DNA of 64,000 nucleotides from Mariniflexile sp. AS56 (GTDB taxonomy: Bacteria > Bacteroidota > Bacteroidia > Flavobacteriales > Flavobacteriaceae): the NCBI RefSeq assembly GCF_030552475.1, contig NZ_JAUPED010000005.1, forward strand, positions 124,001 through 188,000, written 5' to 3'. Shown piece by piece: positions 28,210 through 36,021 of this stretch. Positions within the stretch are counted from its first letter, which is position 1. The number at the start of each line of letters is the position of its first letter. The notes beneath the pieces were generated by a model. It was not told the DNA's origin. It was given only the letters and a program-made list of their open reading frames with translations, and searched no databases. The translations under genes and the position numbers were made by a program.

Positions 28210-28962
28210 ATGAAAAAATATAAGTTGGTTAGAATACTTTTAAAATTATTTTTTTCATTTATGGTGCTTATATTTATTTATAGTTATAGTCCGTATAAAC
28301 TGGATTTTTTAGGGTATTACCATAAAATTTGGGCACACAGAACAAATAGTGTGGAAAAATTAAATTCTGCTTTAAGCTATTTTAATGGGGTAGAGTTGGA
28401 TTTGGTTTACATAGAGGATCATGATTTTTTTGATGTTTATCATGCTCCATCCAAGTCTTATAATTTAAAATTTGAGGATTGTATCAATAGTATTGAAAAT
28501 ATTGATGATTTAAAAGGTATTTGGCTCGATATAAAAAATTTGAATTCAGAAAATTCAGAAAAAATTTTATTAAAATTACTTAAAATTTTAGATGCCAGAA
28601 ATATTCCTCACCAAAATGTTTTAATAGAAACGAGGTTTCCAGAAGCCTTACCAATTTTCACTAAAAGTGGCTTCAAATCGTGTTACTACCTTCCTTATTT
28701 TCTTTACAAAAAAAACAATGTAGAGTTGAATAGTGACATTTCTAATATCAAAAATGTTTTAGCTAATCAACCAAATATAGCGATATCCTCGAGTCATAAA
28801 GATTATGATATTCTACGTGAACATTTTCCTAATACACCAAAGTATATTTGGGATTTAGTATGGCCAGTAAATATAGACTTTTTATTAACTAGAAGACTTT
28901 TAAAAGATGATGCTGTTAAAGTGGTTTTAGTGCATTATAAGGCCTTAAAAGGAAATCGTTAA
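28210..28962 (+). CDS. Membrane-anchored GDPD/PLC-like phosphodiesterase family protein
   Basis: 250 residues. A hydrophobic segment at about 8-26 is a signal or membrane anchor. The rest fits the GDPD signature HR(X)nEXDX13H exactly: His43-Arg44 in WAHRTNS, Glu62 and Asp64 in VELDLVY, and His78 in VYHAPS. A further match to the barrel is WLDIKNL. The overall pattern (WAHRTNS, IEDH) recalls the FAM151/DUF2181 branch. Relatives hydrolyse glycerophosphodiesters or phospholipid head groups. It lies 4 bp upstream of an EptA-like gene, so the two proteins probably act in one process at the cell envelope. Confidence 0.7.
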   Translation: MKKYKLVRILLKLFFSFMVLIFIYSYSPYKLDFLGYYHKIWAHRTNSVEKLNSALSYFNGVELDLVYIEDHDFFDVYHAPSKSYNLKFEDCINSIENIDDLKGIWLDIKNLNSENSEKILLKLLKILDARNIPHQNVLIETRFPEALPIFTKSGFKSCYYLPYFLYKKNNVELNSDISNIKNVLANQPNIAISSSHKDYDILREHFPNTPKYIWDLVWPVNIDFLLTRRLLKDDAVKVVLVHYKALKGNR

Positions 28963-28966
28963 TTAA

Positions 28967-30487
28967 ATGAAGCAGTTTATAAATAAGTATAAAGAAATTA
29001 TTATTTTTAATTTAGTTGTAAATATTATTTTTGCGCTTTTTGTTACACTTTCTTCGTATTATTATATTCCCTTGAATAATTTAAAAGGCAAACTAATGTA
29101 CTTTCTGCATTTATGTATTGTACAGGGAACTTTTGCTAGTATTATTTATTTTTTAACGCTGTCTAGAGTTATTTTTAAAGTAGTTTTTTCTACGTTATTC
29201 ATAATTTTAAGTGTTGTAGGTTATTGGACTTATAGTATTAATATTTCAATGTCTTCAGCCCTTATTGATGCCTCTGTTACTACTAAGCCGTATATTATTA
29301 AAGATCTTATAACTGTTCAATTTATCCTTTTTTTAGTATGCAGCACCATAGTATTGTGGGGTATTCATAAATATTATAAATCGATAAAACCGAAGCAAGG
29401 TATTAAGCTATTTTTTCCTTTGAGTTGTTTATTGTTAGTCTTATACTTTTTGGTAAACAATGAAAGAACTAGGAGTTTAGAATCCAAATTACCGTATTCA
29501 TTTTTTTATGCTTTAAATGAGTATTTTATTAAAGTTGATATTCCGTTAAAACAAACTATTAAAATTACAGATACTAAAAATTTCAATAAATTAAATATAG
29601 TATTTGTTTTAGGAGAGTCGTTACGAGCAGATCATTTAGGTTTAAATGGTTACAATAGGGAAACAACACCACTACTTTCTAAAAGACAAAATTTAATAAG
29701 TTTTAAAACCGTTTATACTAACAAAACGAACACCGCTTTAAGTCTTCCATGTATATTAACAGATAAAAGTATTTATAGTAATAAAAACGACTCCGTTCGG
29801 TCGGTCTTTAGCCTTTTTAACGCTCTAGAAATACCTACTGTTTGGATAGGTAACCAATTATTAGAACCTAGTTATGAACAAATTGTAAATACGAATAAGG
29901 ACGTTGTTATTATTGATAAATTTAAATCTTATTGGAATATTGGCAAAAAACACGATTTAGAATTATTAAATGAGTTTAATAAGCTTTTTAAAAGGGAAAT
30001 AAATGGTTTGTATACCATCCATATGATTGGAAGTCATTGGTGGTATGAAGATAAATATACAGATGCATTTAGAAAGTTCAAACCAGTTATTGATAGTAAA
30101 TATATCCCATCCTTGAGTAATGAACAAATTATAAACTCGTATGATAATACTATTTTATATTTAGACTATTTTTTAAATACACTAATCAATAAATTAGAAA
30201 CTAATAATATACCAACGGTGTTGGTTTATTTATCAGATCATGGAGAATCTTTGGGTGAAAATGGCAAGTGGTTGCATTCACACACAGAGGCATTAACCAA
30301 TCCAGGTATGATGGTTTGGTATTCTAATAGTTTTAAAACTGTTTATCCAAATAAAGTAGAAGCATTAAATAAAAATAAGGAACGAGAATTATCAACAGAT
30401 TTATTGTTTCACAGCCTTGTGGATTTGATTGACAATGATAATTTTAATTATAATAAGGAGCTGAGTATATTTTATACGAAAAACTAA
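28967..30487 (+). CDS. Phosphoethanolamine transferase-like membrane enzyme (EptA/sulfatase family)
   Basis: 506 residues. Five hydrophobic helices occupy about the first 165 residues; a periplasmic alkaline-phosphatase-fold domain follows. Metal-binding and catalytic elements are visible: VFVLGESLRADH, the nucleophile candidate Thr256 in TNTALSLPC (EptA proteins have TATA-S-LPC here) and YLSDHGESLGENG. Such enzymes move phosphoethanolamine from phosphatidylethanolamine to lipid A or other surface glycans; related families transfer phosphoglycerol. The acceptor is unknown. It overlaps in operon position with the GDPD-like gene, which could process the phospholipid side product or a donor. Confidence 0.88.
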   Translation: MKQFINKYKEIIIFNLVVNIIFALFVTLSSYYYIPLNNLKGKLMYFLHLCIVQGTFASIIYFLTLSRVIFKVVFSTLFIILSVVGYWTYSINISMSSALIDASVTTKPYIIKDLITVQFILFLVCSTIVLWGIHKYYKSIKPKQGIKLFFPLSCLLLVLYFLVNNERTRSLESKLPYSFFYALNEYFIKVDIPLKQTIKITDTKNFNKLNIVFVLGESLRADHLGLNGYNRETTPLLSKRQNLISFKTVYTNKTNTALSLPCILTDKSIYSNKNDSVRSVFSLFNALEIPTVWIGNQLLEPSYEQIVNTNKDVVIIDKFKSYWNIGKKHDLELLNEFNKLFKREINGLYTIHMIGSHWWYEDKYTDAFRKFKPVIDSKYIPSLSNEQIINSYDNTILYLDYFLNTLINKLETNNIPTVLVYLSDHGESLGENGKWLHSHTEALTNPGMMVWYSNSFKTVYPNKVEALNKNKERELSTDLLFHSLVDLIDNDNFNYNKELSIFYTKN

Positions 30488-30535
30488 AATAATTTTTATT
30501 TATCTTTAACCTATAACTACTAACTAATTAATATT

Positions 30536-31021
30536 ATGGATTTTGTAAACCTGAGTGCTATTTTGCTTGCTGCAGTTTCAGCACTTGTTGTTGGATTTAT
30601 TTGGTATAACCCTAAAGTATTTGGAAAAGCTTGGATGCAAGAAGCAGGCATGACTGAAGAAAGTATGAAAGGGGCTAACATGGCTAAAATTTTTGCTTTA
30701 GCACTTCTTTTTGCCTTTATGATTGGTTTTATATTGGAAAACCTTGTTATTCACCAAGCAGGCGCTTTAAGTTTGGTTGGAGGTGATTCTAGTGTTGCTT
30801 TGCAGTCCTATTCCGATTTTATGAGTGATTATGGTAATGATTTTAGAACCTTCAAACATGGTGTTTTACATGGTGTTATGGCGGGTATTTTCTTTGCTTT
30901 ACCTATTTTAGGTACGAATGCTTTATTTGAAAGAAAAAGTGCTAAATATATTTTTATTAATAGCGGATATTGGATTGTAACACTGGGTATTATGGGTGGT
31001 ATTATTTGTGCTTGGAAATAA
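30536..31021 (+). CDS. DUF1761 membrane protein
   Basis: 161 residues with four hydrophobic helices. The family pattern is present at the start: AVSALVVGFIWYNPKVFGKAWM, and later FKHGVLHGVMAGIFFALP. The function of DUF1761 proteins is unknown. The gene is followed by a terminator. Confidence 0.9.
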   Translation: MDFVNLSAILLAAVSALVVGFIWYNPKVFGKAWMQEAGMTEESMKGANMAKIFALALLFAFMIGFILENLVIHQAGALSLVGGDSSVALQSYSDFMSDYGNDFRTFKHGVLHGVMAGIFFALPILGTNALFERKSAKYIFINSGYWIVTLGIMGGIICAWK

Positions 31022-31047
31022 ACTTTTGTAAACATTTAAATAAATTA

Positions 31048-31078
31048 AAGACTGAAGTGTTTAACTTCGGTCTTTTTT
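31048..31078 (+). terminator. Rho-independent terminator after the DUF1761 gene
   Basis: AAAGAC with GAAGT (from 31048) pairs with ACTTC and GTCTTT, with one internal mismatch, and ends in a T6 run. Confidence 0.8.
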
Positions 31079-31088
31079 ATTCTATATT

Positions 31089-32246
31089 TTGAAGTCTTTT
31101 AAAATTTATCATTCGGTTGCCAATCTCCCAAAGTCATGGGATGCTGTTGTTGCGCATGATATTTTTTTACAAACGGCCTACTTTAAAGCGCTTGAAAATG
31201 CATCACCCAATAACATTCAATTTTTTTATGTGGGTATTTTTAATGAAGATGTTTTAGTAGGTGTTGCTGTTGTACAACGTGTGCAGTTGTACTTGAAAGA
31301 TATGTTTAGAACCATAAACGTTTCTTGTTTAAAGGAATTTTTCCGCGATGTCATTTCAAAAATATTGAAAGGAAATATTTTGGTAGTTGGTAACTTGACG
31401 CATACCGGTCAACATGGTGTGTTTTTTCAAAAGGAAAATATTTCTCAAACCAACTATTTTAAATTGGTGAATCAAGCTTTAAATTACATTAAAAAGCATA
31501 TCAAAACCAATCAAAATAAAACCATACGCGCCATCATGTTTAAAGATTATTTTTTGGATGATGCGATTCATTTAGAAACTGATTTTTTTAGTGAAAACAA
31601 ATTACACAAAGTGAAAGTGCAACCTAATATGGTTTTGAAGCTAGATCCAAATTGGTTAAGCTTTACTGATTATACGATGGCACTTAACAAAAAATATAAA
31701 AGGCGCTATAAAACGGCGCGAAACAAGTTAAATGGTATTAGATGCTCAGAACTAAGTTTAGAGGCTGTTAAGGCGTATTCTAGTAAGTTACATGCCTTAT
31801 ATTTAAATGTTTCTAACAATGCTAAATTTAATACCTTCATACTACCAGATAACCATTTTTATAATTTAAAACTTCAATTAGAAAACAGGTTTAGAGTTTT
31901 TGGCTATTATTTGAATGAAGAACTTATTGGTTTCTTTACTTTGATAGAAAATGAAAATCATCTTGAAACTTATTTTTTAGGCTATGATGAAGTGCATCAG
32001 TATAAAAACCAGTTGTATTTAAATATGCTGTATAGCATGTTAGAATTTGGAATTAGTAATAATTTTAAAACAGTTGTTTACGCAAGAACAGCAATGGAAA
32101 TTAAAAGTTCTGTAGGTGCTAAACCAGAAGCTATGGTTGTTTATATAAAACATAGCAATCTTATTTTGAATGCTATTTTAAAACAAATTTTTGGATTGAT
32201 GAATCCGAAACAAGAGTGGGAGGAACGCCATCCATTTCTTAGTTGA
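31089..32246 (+). CDS. GNAT-like (FemAB/BioF2-type) acyltransferase
   Basis: 385 residues from a TTG at 31089; the first in-frame ATG is about 75 codons later, so a TTG start is preferred with moderate certainty. The C-terminal half (about residues 200-330) fits the tandem GNAT fold of the acetyltransf_6/FemAB type, with KKYKRRYKTARNKL, FGYYLNEELIGFFTL, ETYFLGYDE and the late YARTAMEIKSSVGAKPE. Relatives transfer aminoacyl or acyl groups to cell-wall or lipid targets, but the substrate here is not known. It is preceded by a terminator and has no clear promoter. Confidence 0.65.
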   Translation: MKSFKIYHSVANLPKSWDAVVAHDIFLQTAYFKALENASPNNIQFFYVGIFNEDVLVGVAVVQRVQLYLKDMFRTINVSCLKEFFRDVISKILKGNILVVGNLTHTGQHGVFFQKENISQTNYFKLVNQALNYIKKHIKTNQNKTIRAIMFKDYFLDDAIHLETDFFSENKLHKVKVQPNMVLKLDPNWLSFTDYTMALNKKYKRRYKTARNKLNGIRCSELSLEAVKAYSSKLHALYLNVSNNAKFNTFILPDNHFYNLKLQLENRFRVFGYYLNEELIGFFTLIENENHLETYFLGYDEVHQYKNQLYLNMLYSMLEFGISNNFKTVVYARTAMEIKSSVGAKPEAMVVYIKHSNLILNAILKQIFGLMNPKQEWEERHPFLS

Positions 32247-32327
32247 AACTTATAGAAATTAATTTGTTTATTTTTATAACTTATTTTATTTCAGTAAATT
32301 ACGTATTATTTTACAAAAAGAGTTGTC

Positions 32328-32534
32328 ATGAATTTGAAGTCTAAACTACTTTTTGAAATATCGAAAATTACGCTCGAAATTGAAACAAGTTATCCTGAAT
32401 TGTATCAATTTTTAGACGAAAACCCTATAACGATTCCAAATGAAGGTCGTTTACATATTGATGATGTTTCATTGGAAAAATATTTAGAAGCTTTGAGAAC
32501 GGTACTTGAAAAGTATAAAGAAGAGCACCCATAA
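32328..32534 (+). CDS. Small conserved-type hypothetical protein
   Basis: 68 residues, acidic and helical, without signal or membrane segment. The pattern ISKITLEIETSYPELYQFLDENP (part shown) looks like a compact two- or three-helix domain. I do not assign a function. A strong terminator follows within the first bases after the stop, which supports it as a real transcribed gene. Confidence 0.7.
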   Translation: MNLKSKLLFEISKITLEIETSYPELYQFLDENPITIPNEGRLHIDDVSLEKYLEALRTVLEKYKEEHP

Positions 32535-32571
32535 AAAAAGCCTCATAAACATTTAATTTATGAGGCTTTTT
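32535..32571. terminator. Bidirectional terminator between convergent genes
   Basis: AAAAAGCCTCATAAA and TTTATGAGGCTTTTT form a 15-bp stem with a six-base loop. It serves the small + strand gene and, from the other side, the SPFH gene. Confidence 0.9.
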
Positions 32572-32589
32572 CGTGAGTTTTTTATAAGT

Positions 32590-33516
32590 CTATTCTTTTT
32601 TCTTTTTCTCTTTAGCTTCTTTCATAGCTTCACCAATTTGATTACTTGCTGTAAAACTTGCAAGCATTTCGTTTAGCATATTACTACCCGCTTGTGGCGA
32701 ATTAGGCATTAAAATTAAGTTACTATTAGTATGTTGACCAATAGATTGAAGGGTATCGTAATGTTGAGTTACCACAATTAATGCAGAGGCTTCTTGCGAG
32801 TTTATACCAACTTTGTTTAATACTAAAACAGATTCTTCTAAACCACGTGCAATTTCGCGACGTTGGTCGGCAATACCTTGTCCTTGTAAACGTTTACTTT
32901 CTGCCTCGGCTTTTGCTTTTTCAACAATTAAAATACGTGCAGCATCACCTTCGTATTGTGCGGCAGTTTTTTCCCTATCGGCTGCATTAATACGGTTCAT
33001 GGCTTCTTTTACTTGGGCGTCAGGGTCTATATCTGTTACCAAAGTTTTAATAATATCATAACCATATTCCATCATGGCATCATTTAATTCTGTTTTAACG
33101 GCAATGGCAATGTCATCTTTTTTCAAGAAAACATCATCTAAAATCATTTTAGGAACTTCGGCACGTACTACATCAAATACATAACTTGTTATTTGATCGT
33201 GCGGATAATCTAGTTTGTAAAAAGCATCTTCAACTTTGTCTCTTATTACTTTATATTGAACAGATACTTTTAGTTTCACAAACACATCATCTTTAGTTTT
33301 AGTTTCAACAATAACATCTAATTGTTGAATTTTTAAACTTAAACGGCCAGCTACTTTATCAACTATTGGTATTTTTAATTGTAAGCCAGATTGACGAATA
33401 CTTAAAAATTTTCCGAAACGTTCTATTATGGCTGCTGATTGTTGCTTAACCGTAAAGAAGGACGAAAATAAAATGACGAATGCGAATAGAATAAAGGGAA
33501 TAAGGTAAAAGCTCAT
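32590..33516 (-). CDS. SPFH/Band 7 (stomatin-like) membrane protein
   Basis: 308 residues. A single N-terminal hydrophobic segment (YLIPFILFAFVILFSSFF) is followed by the band 7 domain (about 25-215): VKQQSAAIIERFGKF, GLQLKIPIVDKV, and VTDIDPDAQVKEAMNRI. A coiled-coil region rich in Ala and Glu (AADREKTAAQYEGDAA) and a Lys-rich tail follow. These proteins form oligomeric rings and membrane microdomains and often regulate proteases. It resembles paraslipin/HflC-type proteins; no NfeD partner gene is next to it. Confidence 0.92.
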   Translation of the reverse strand: MSFYLIPFILFAFVILFSSFFTVKQQSAAIIERFGKFLSIRQSGLQLKIPIVDKVAGRLSLKIQQLDVIVETKTKDDVFVKLKVSVQYKVIRDKVEDAFYKLDYPHDQITSYVFDVVRAEVPKMILDDVFLKKDDIAIAVKTELNDAMMEYGYDIIKTLVTDIDPDAQVKEAMNRINAADREKTAAQYEGDAARILIVEKAKAEAESKRLQGQGIADQRREIARGLEESVLVLNKVGINSQEASALIVVTQHYDTLQSIGQHTNSNLILMPNSPQAGSNMLNEMLASFTASNQIGEAMKEAKEKKKKE

Positions 33517-33564
33517 AAAAAAATGATTTAAAATTGTTAGAAAATTCTAATTACTAAATTAAGT

Positions 33565-33572
33565 TATATTTG
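33565..33572 (+). promoter_or_regulatory. -7 promoter element for the outer-membrane protein gene
   Basis: TATATTTG matches TAnnTTTG and lies 22 bp before the start codon at 33595. Confidence 0.6.
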
Positions 33573-33594
33573 TTCATTTAATATTAAAAATACT

Positions 33595-34278
33595 ATGAAA
33601 AAACTACAACTTATATTATTAGTAACCCTAATGCTATGTTTCGTTACAAAATCTTTTGCACAAAAAGGAAATTATAGAATTTCTAACGGTATAAGTATTA
33701 CAGGAGCTATTACCAAACTTGATATTACCACCGATAATTTTATAACCAAGCAAGGCGAAGGTTTTTTGGGAGGATTTGATGCCACGGTCGATATTCCACA
33801 TAGATGGTACAACGTAAGTTTTGGTATGCAATTATCAGAAAGTGCTATTGGAATTTCAGCCAGACCAGAAGCTGTTTTAGGGAATAGCGAGTTTATTGAT
33901 TATAAATTGTTTGCTGCTCAAGTCGCTTTGTTAATGCATATTAAAGTTATTCCAGATCATTTTACAATCGATTTAGGACCGATGTTACAATACAATAGCA
34001 AAATGGAATTAAAAGATAGAGATAAAGAAAACTATTATATCGATAAATATGCTAATCTATCTGCGGAAGCTATAAGTGAAATTTCTCAATTTAATTTTAA
34101 TGGAGCCGTTGGTGCTTCAGTTGGTTTTAGAAATTTTAAGTTGAAAGCGCAATATATTTATGGCTTAACAAATATTTTGAAGAAACTTGAAAACCAAGAT
34201 TTAGATACTACTGGTGGAGATGCACGTTTTAAAGGAAACCAAAACATGTTGGTTTTAGGAGCAAAAGTGTCGTTTTAA
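33595..34278 (+). CDS. Outer-membrane beta-barrel-type protein
   Basis: 227 residues with a signal peptide (LQLILLVTLMLCFVTKSFA). The mature protein is built from alternating hydrophobic and polar stretches typical of beta strands (WYNVSFGMQLSES, FTIDLGPMLQYNSK, FNFNGAVGASVGFRNF) and ends in Phe (VLGAKVSF), the usual C-terminal residue of outer-membrane barrels. It fits the small porin-like families common in Bacteroidota. The ligand or role is not known. Confidence 0.8.
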   Translation: MKKLQLILLVTLMLCFVTKSFAQKGNYRISNGISITGAITKLDITTDNFITKQGEGFLGGFDATVDIPHRWYNVSFGMQLSESAIGISARPEAVLGNSEFIDYKLFAAQVALLMHIKVIPDHFTIDLGPMLQYNSKMELKDRDKENYYIDKYANLSAEAISEISQFNFNGAVGASVGFRNFKLKAQYIYGLTNILKKLENQDLDTTGGDARFKGNQNMLVLGAKVSF

Positions 34279-34293
34279 ACCTTATTAAAAAAA

Positions 34294-34323
34294 TTACGCC
34301 GAAGTAATTAAACTTCGGCGTAA
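34294..34323 (-). terminator. Rho-independent terminator of gltX
   Basis: TTACGCCGAAGT (34294-34305) and ACTTCGGCGTAA (34312-34323) form a perfect 12-bp stem. On the minus strand it is followed by a seven-T run, so it ends gltX transcription; it may also slow the opposing transcript. Confidence 0.9.
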
Positions 34324-34353
34324 ACTATATTTAATATTAAAAAATCAATGTTT

Positions 34354-35865
34354 TTATAAAGTAGATATTGCTTTTTCTATACGTTTCACACTTTCCGTTT
34401 TTCCAATCATAAACATAATATCAAATACATCTGGGCCTTGTAAAGCACCAACGAGTGCTAAACGTAAAGGCATCATCACTGGACCAAAACCAATATTATT
34501 GGTAGTAATCCAAGTTTTGATTTCGTTTTGAAGCGTTTCTGCGCTAAAATCCTCAATAGAGTTAATGATTGTTACCACTTCTAATAAAAGATCCTTTGTA
34601 CCCTCTTTAAATGCTTTTTTAGAGGCTTTTTCATCATAACTAGTAGGAGCTGTGAAGAAGTATGCACTCATATCCCAAAAATCTGAAATAAATGTTGCGC
34701 GTTCTTTTATCATGCCAACAACTAGGGCGATGTAATTCACATCAATATCCGCTAGTTCTGAATGTTTGTTTTTGAAAGCTTCTGCTAAATCATCATTATT
34801 TTGCTCTTGCATATAATGGTGGTTAAACCATTTAATTTTATCTGGGTCGAAACGCGCACCAGACTTATTAACACGTTCTAAATCAAAAGCATTTATAAGT
34901 TCGTCTAAATTGAAAATTTCTTGCTCTGTTCCTGGGTTCCAACCTAGAAATGCTAAGAAATTAATCATGGCTTCTGGAAAATAACCATCTTGTTTATAAC
35001 CTCTAGAAACTTCTTCTGATACAGGATCTGTCCATTGTAAAGGAAATACAGGAAAGCCTAATTTATCACCATCACGTTTACTTAATTTCCCTTTTCCGGT
35101 AGGTTTTAAAATAAGTGGTAAATGTGCAAATTCTGGAGACTCCCAACCAAAGGCTTTATATAATTGGTAGTGTAACGCTAAAGAAGGTAACCATTCTTCA
35201 CCACGAATTACGTGGGTAATTTCCATTAAATGGTCGTCTACAATATTCGCTAAATGGTAGGTTGGCATCCCATCACTTTTAAATAAAACTTTATCATCTA
35301 AAACATTGGTGTCAATTTTTATGTCGCCACGAATAATATCTTTTAAATGTAATGTTTCATCTTGAGGTGATTTAAAGCGGATCACATAATCGTTGCCAGC
35401 ATCTAATTTTGCTTTTACTTCTTCCGCGCTAAGCGATAAAGAATTACTTAATTTTAAGCGGTTGTGCCAGTTGTAAATAAAGGTTTTACCATTCGCTTCG
35501 TGATCGTTTCTATGAAAATCTAAATCTTCAGAGCTGTCAAAAGCATAATAAGCATTACCGCTTGCAATTAATTCATCAGCATATTGCTTGTATAAATGTT
35601 TACGTTCACTTTGGCGGTAAGGGCCAAAGGTTTCGTTTTTATTAATACCTTCATCAAAAGGAATTCCGCACCAGTTTAAGGCATCAATTATATATTGTTC
35701 TGCACCTTCAACATAACGGTTTTGGTCGGTGTCTTCAATTCTTAAAACAAAGGTTCCGTTATATTTTTTAGCAAATAAATAGTTGAATAATGCCGTACGA
35801 ACACCACCAATATGTAGGGGTCCTGTTGGGCTAGGTGCAAAGCGCACACGAACTTTCTGGGTCAT
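34354..35865 (-). CDS. gltX: Glutamyl-tRNA synthetase
   Basis: 503 residues. Class I signatures: FAPSPTGPLHIGG with the HIGH variant at residues 18-21, and KLSKRDG. It charges tRNA-Glu with glutamate. The NALNWCGIPFDEG and IIRGEEW-type (VIRGEEWLPS) stretches fit the bacterial GluRS form. It is transcribed from a promoter at 35883-35890 and has its own terminator. Confidence 0.97.
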   Translation of the reverse strand: MTQKVRVRFAPSPTGPLHIGGVRTALFNYLFAKKYNGTFVLRIEDTDQNRYVEGAEQYIIDALNWCGIPFDEGINKNETFGPYRQSERKHLYKQYADELIASGNAYYAFDSSEDLDFHRNDHEANGKTFIYNWHNRLKLSNSLSLSAEEVKAKLDAGNDYVIRFKSPQDETLHLKDIIRGDIKIDTNVLDDKVLFKSDGMPTYHLANIVDDHLMEITHVIRGEEWLPSLALHYQLYKAFGWESPEFAHLPLILKPTGKGKLSKRDGDKLGFPVFPLQWTDPVSEEVSRGYKQDGYFPEAMINFLAFLGWNPGTEQEIFNLDELINAFDLERVNKSGARFDPDKIKWFNHHYMQEQNNDDLAEAFKNKHSELADIDVNYIALVVGMIKERATFISDFWDMSAYFFTAPTSYDEKASKKAFKEGTKDLLLEVVTIINSIEDFSAETLQNEIKTWITTNNIGFGPVMMPLRLALVGALQGPDVFDIMFMIGKTESVKRIEKAISTL

Positions 35866-35882
35866 GTTTTGTAATTTTGTTG

Positions 35883-35890
35883 CAAAGATA
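35883..35890 (-). promoter_or_regulatory. -7 promoter element for gltX
   Basis: On the minus strand this reads TATCTTTG, a full TAnnTTTG match, 17 bp before the gltX start. Confidence 0.6.
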
Positions 35891-35982
35891 CAATTAACAC
35901 ATTATTATAAACACTGTACTAAATAAAATTGTAGTTTAGTAGGTTATTATATTAGGCTTCAAGAGAATATTGAATAAACCAT

Positions 35983-35990
35983 TAAATTTG
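35983..35990 (+). promoter_or_regulatory. -7 promoter element for the DUF4175 gene
   Basis: TAAATTTG matches TAnnTTTG, 31 bp before the start codon. Confidence 0.55.
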
Positions 35991-36021
35991 CCATTCCCAA
36001 GCAAATAGGGAATCTACACAC

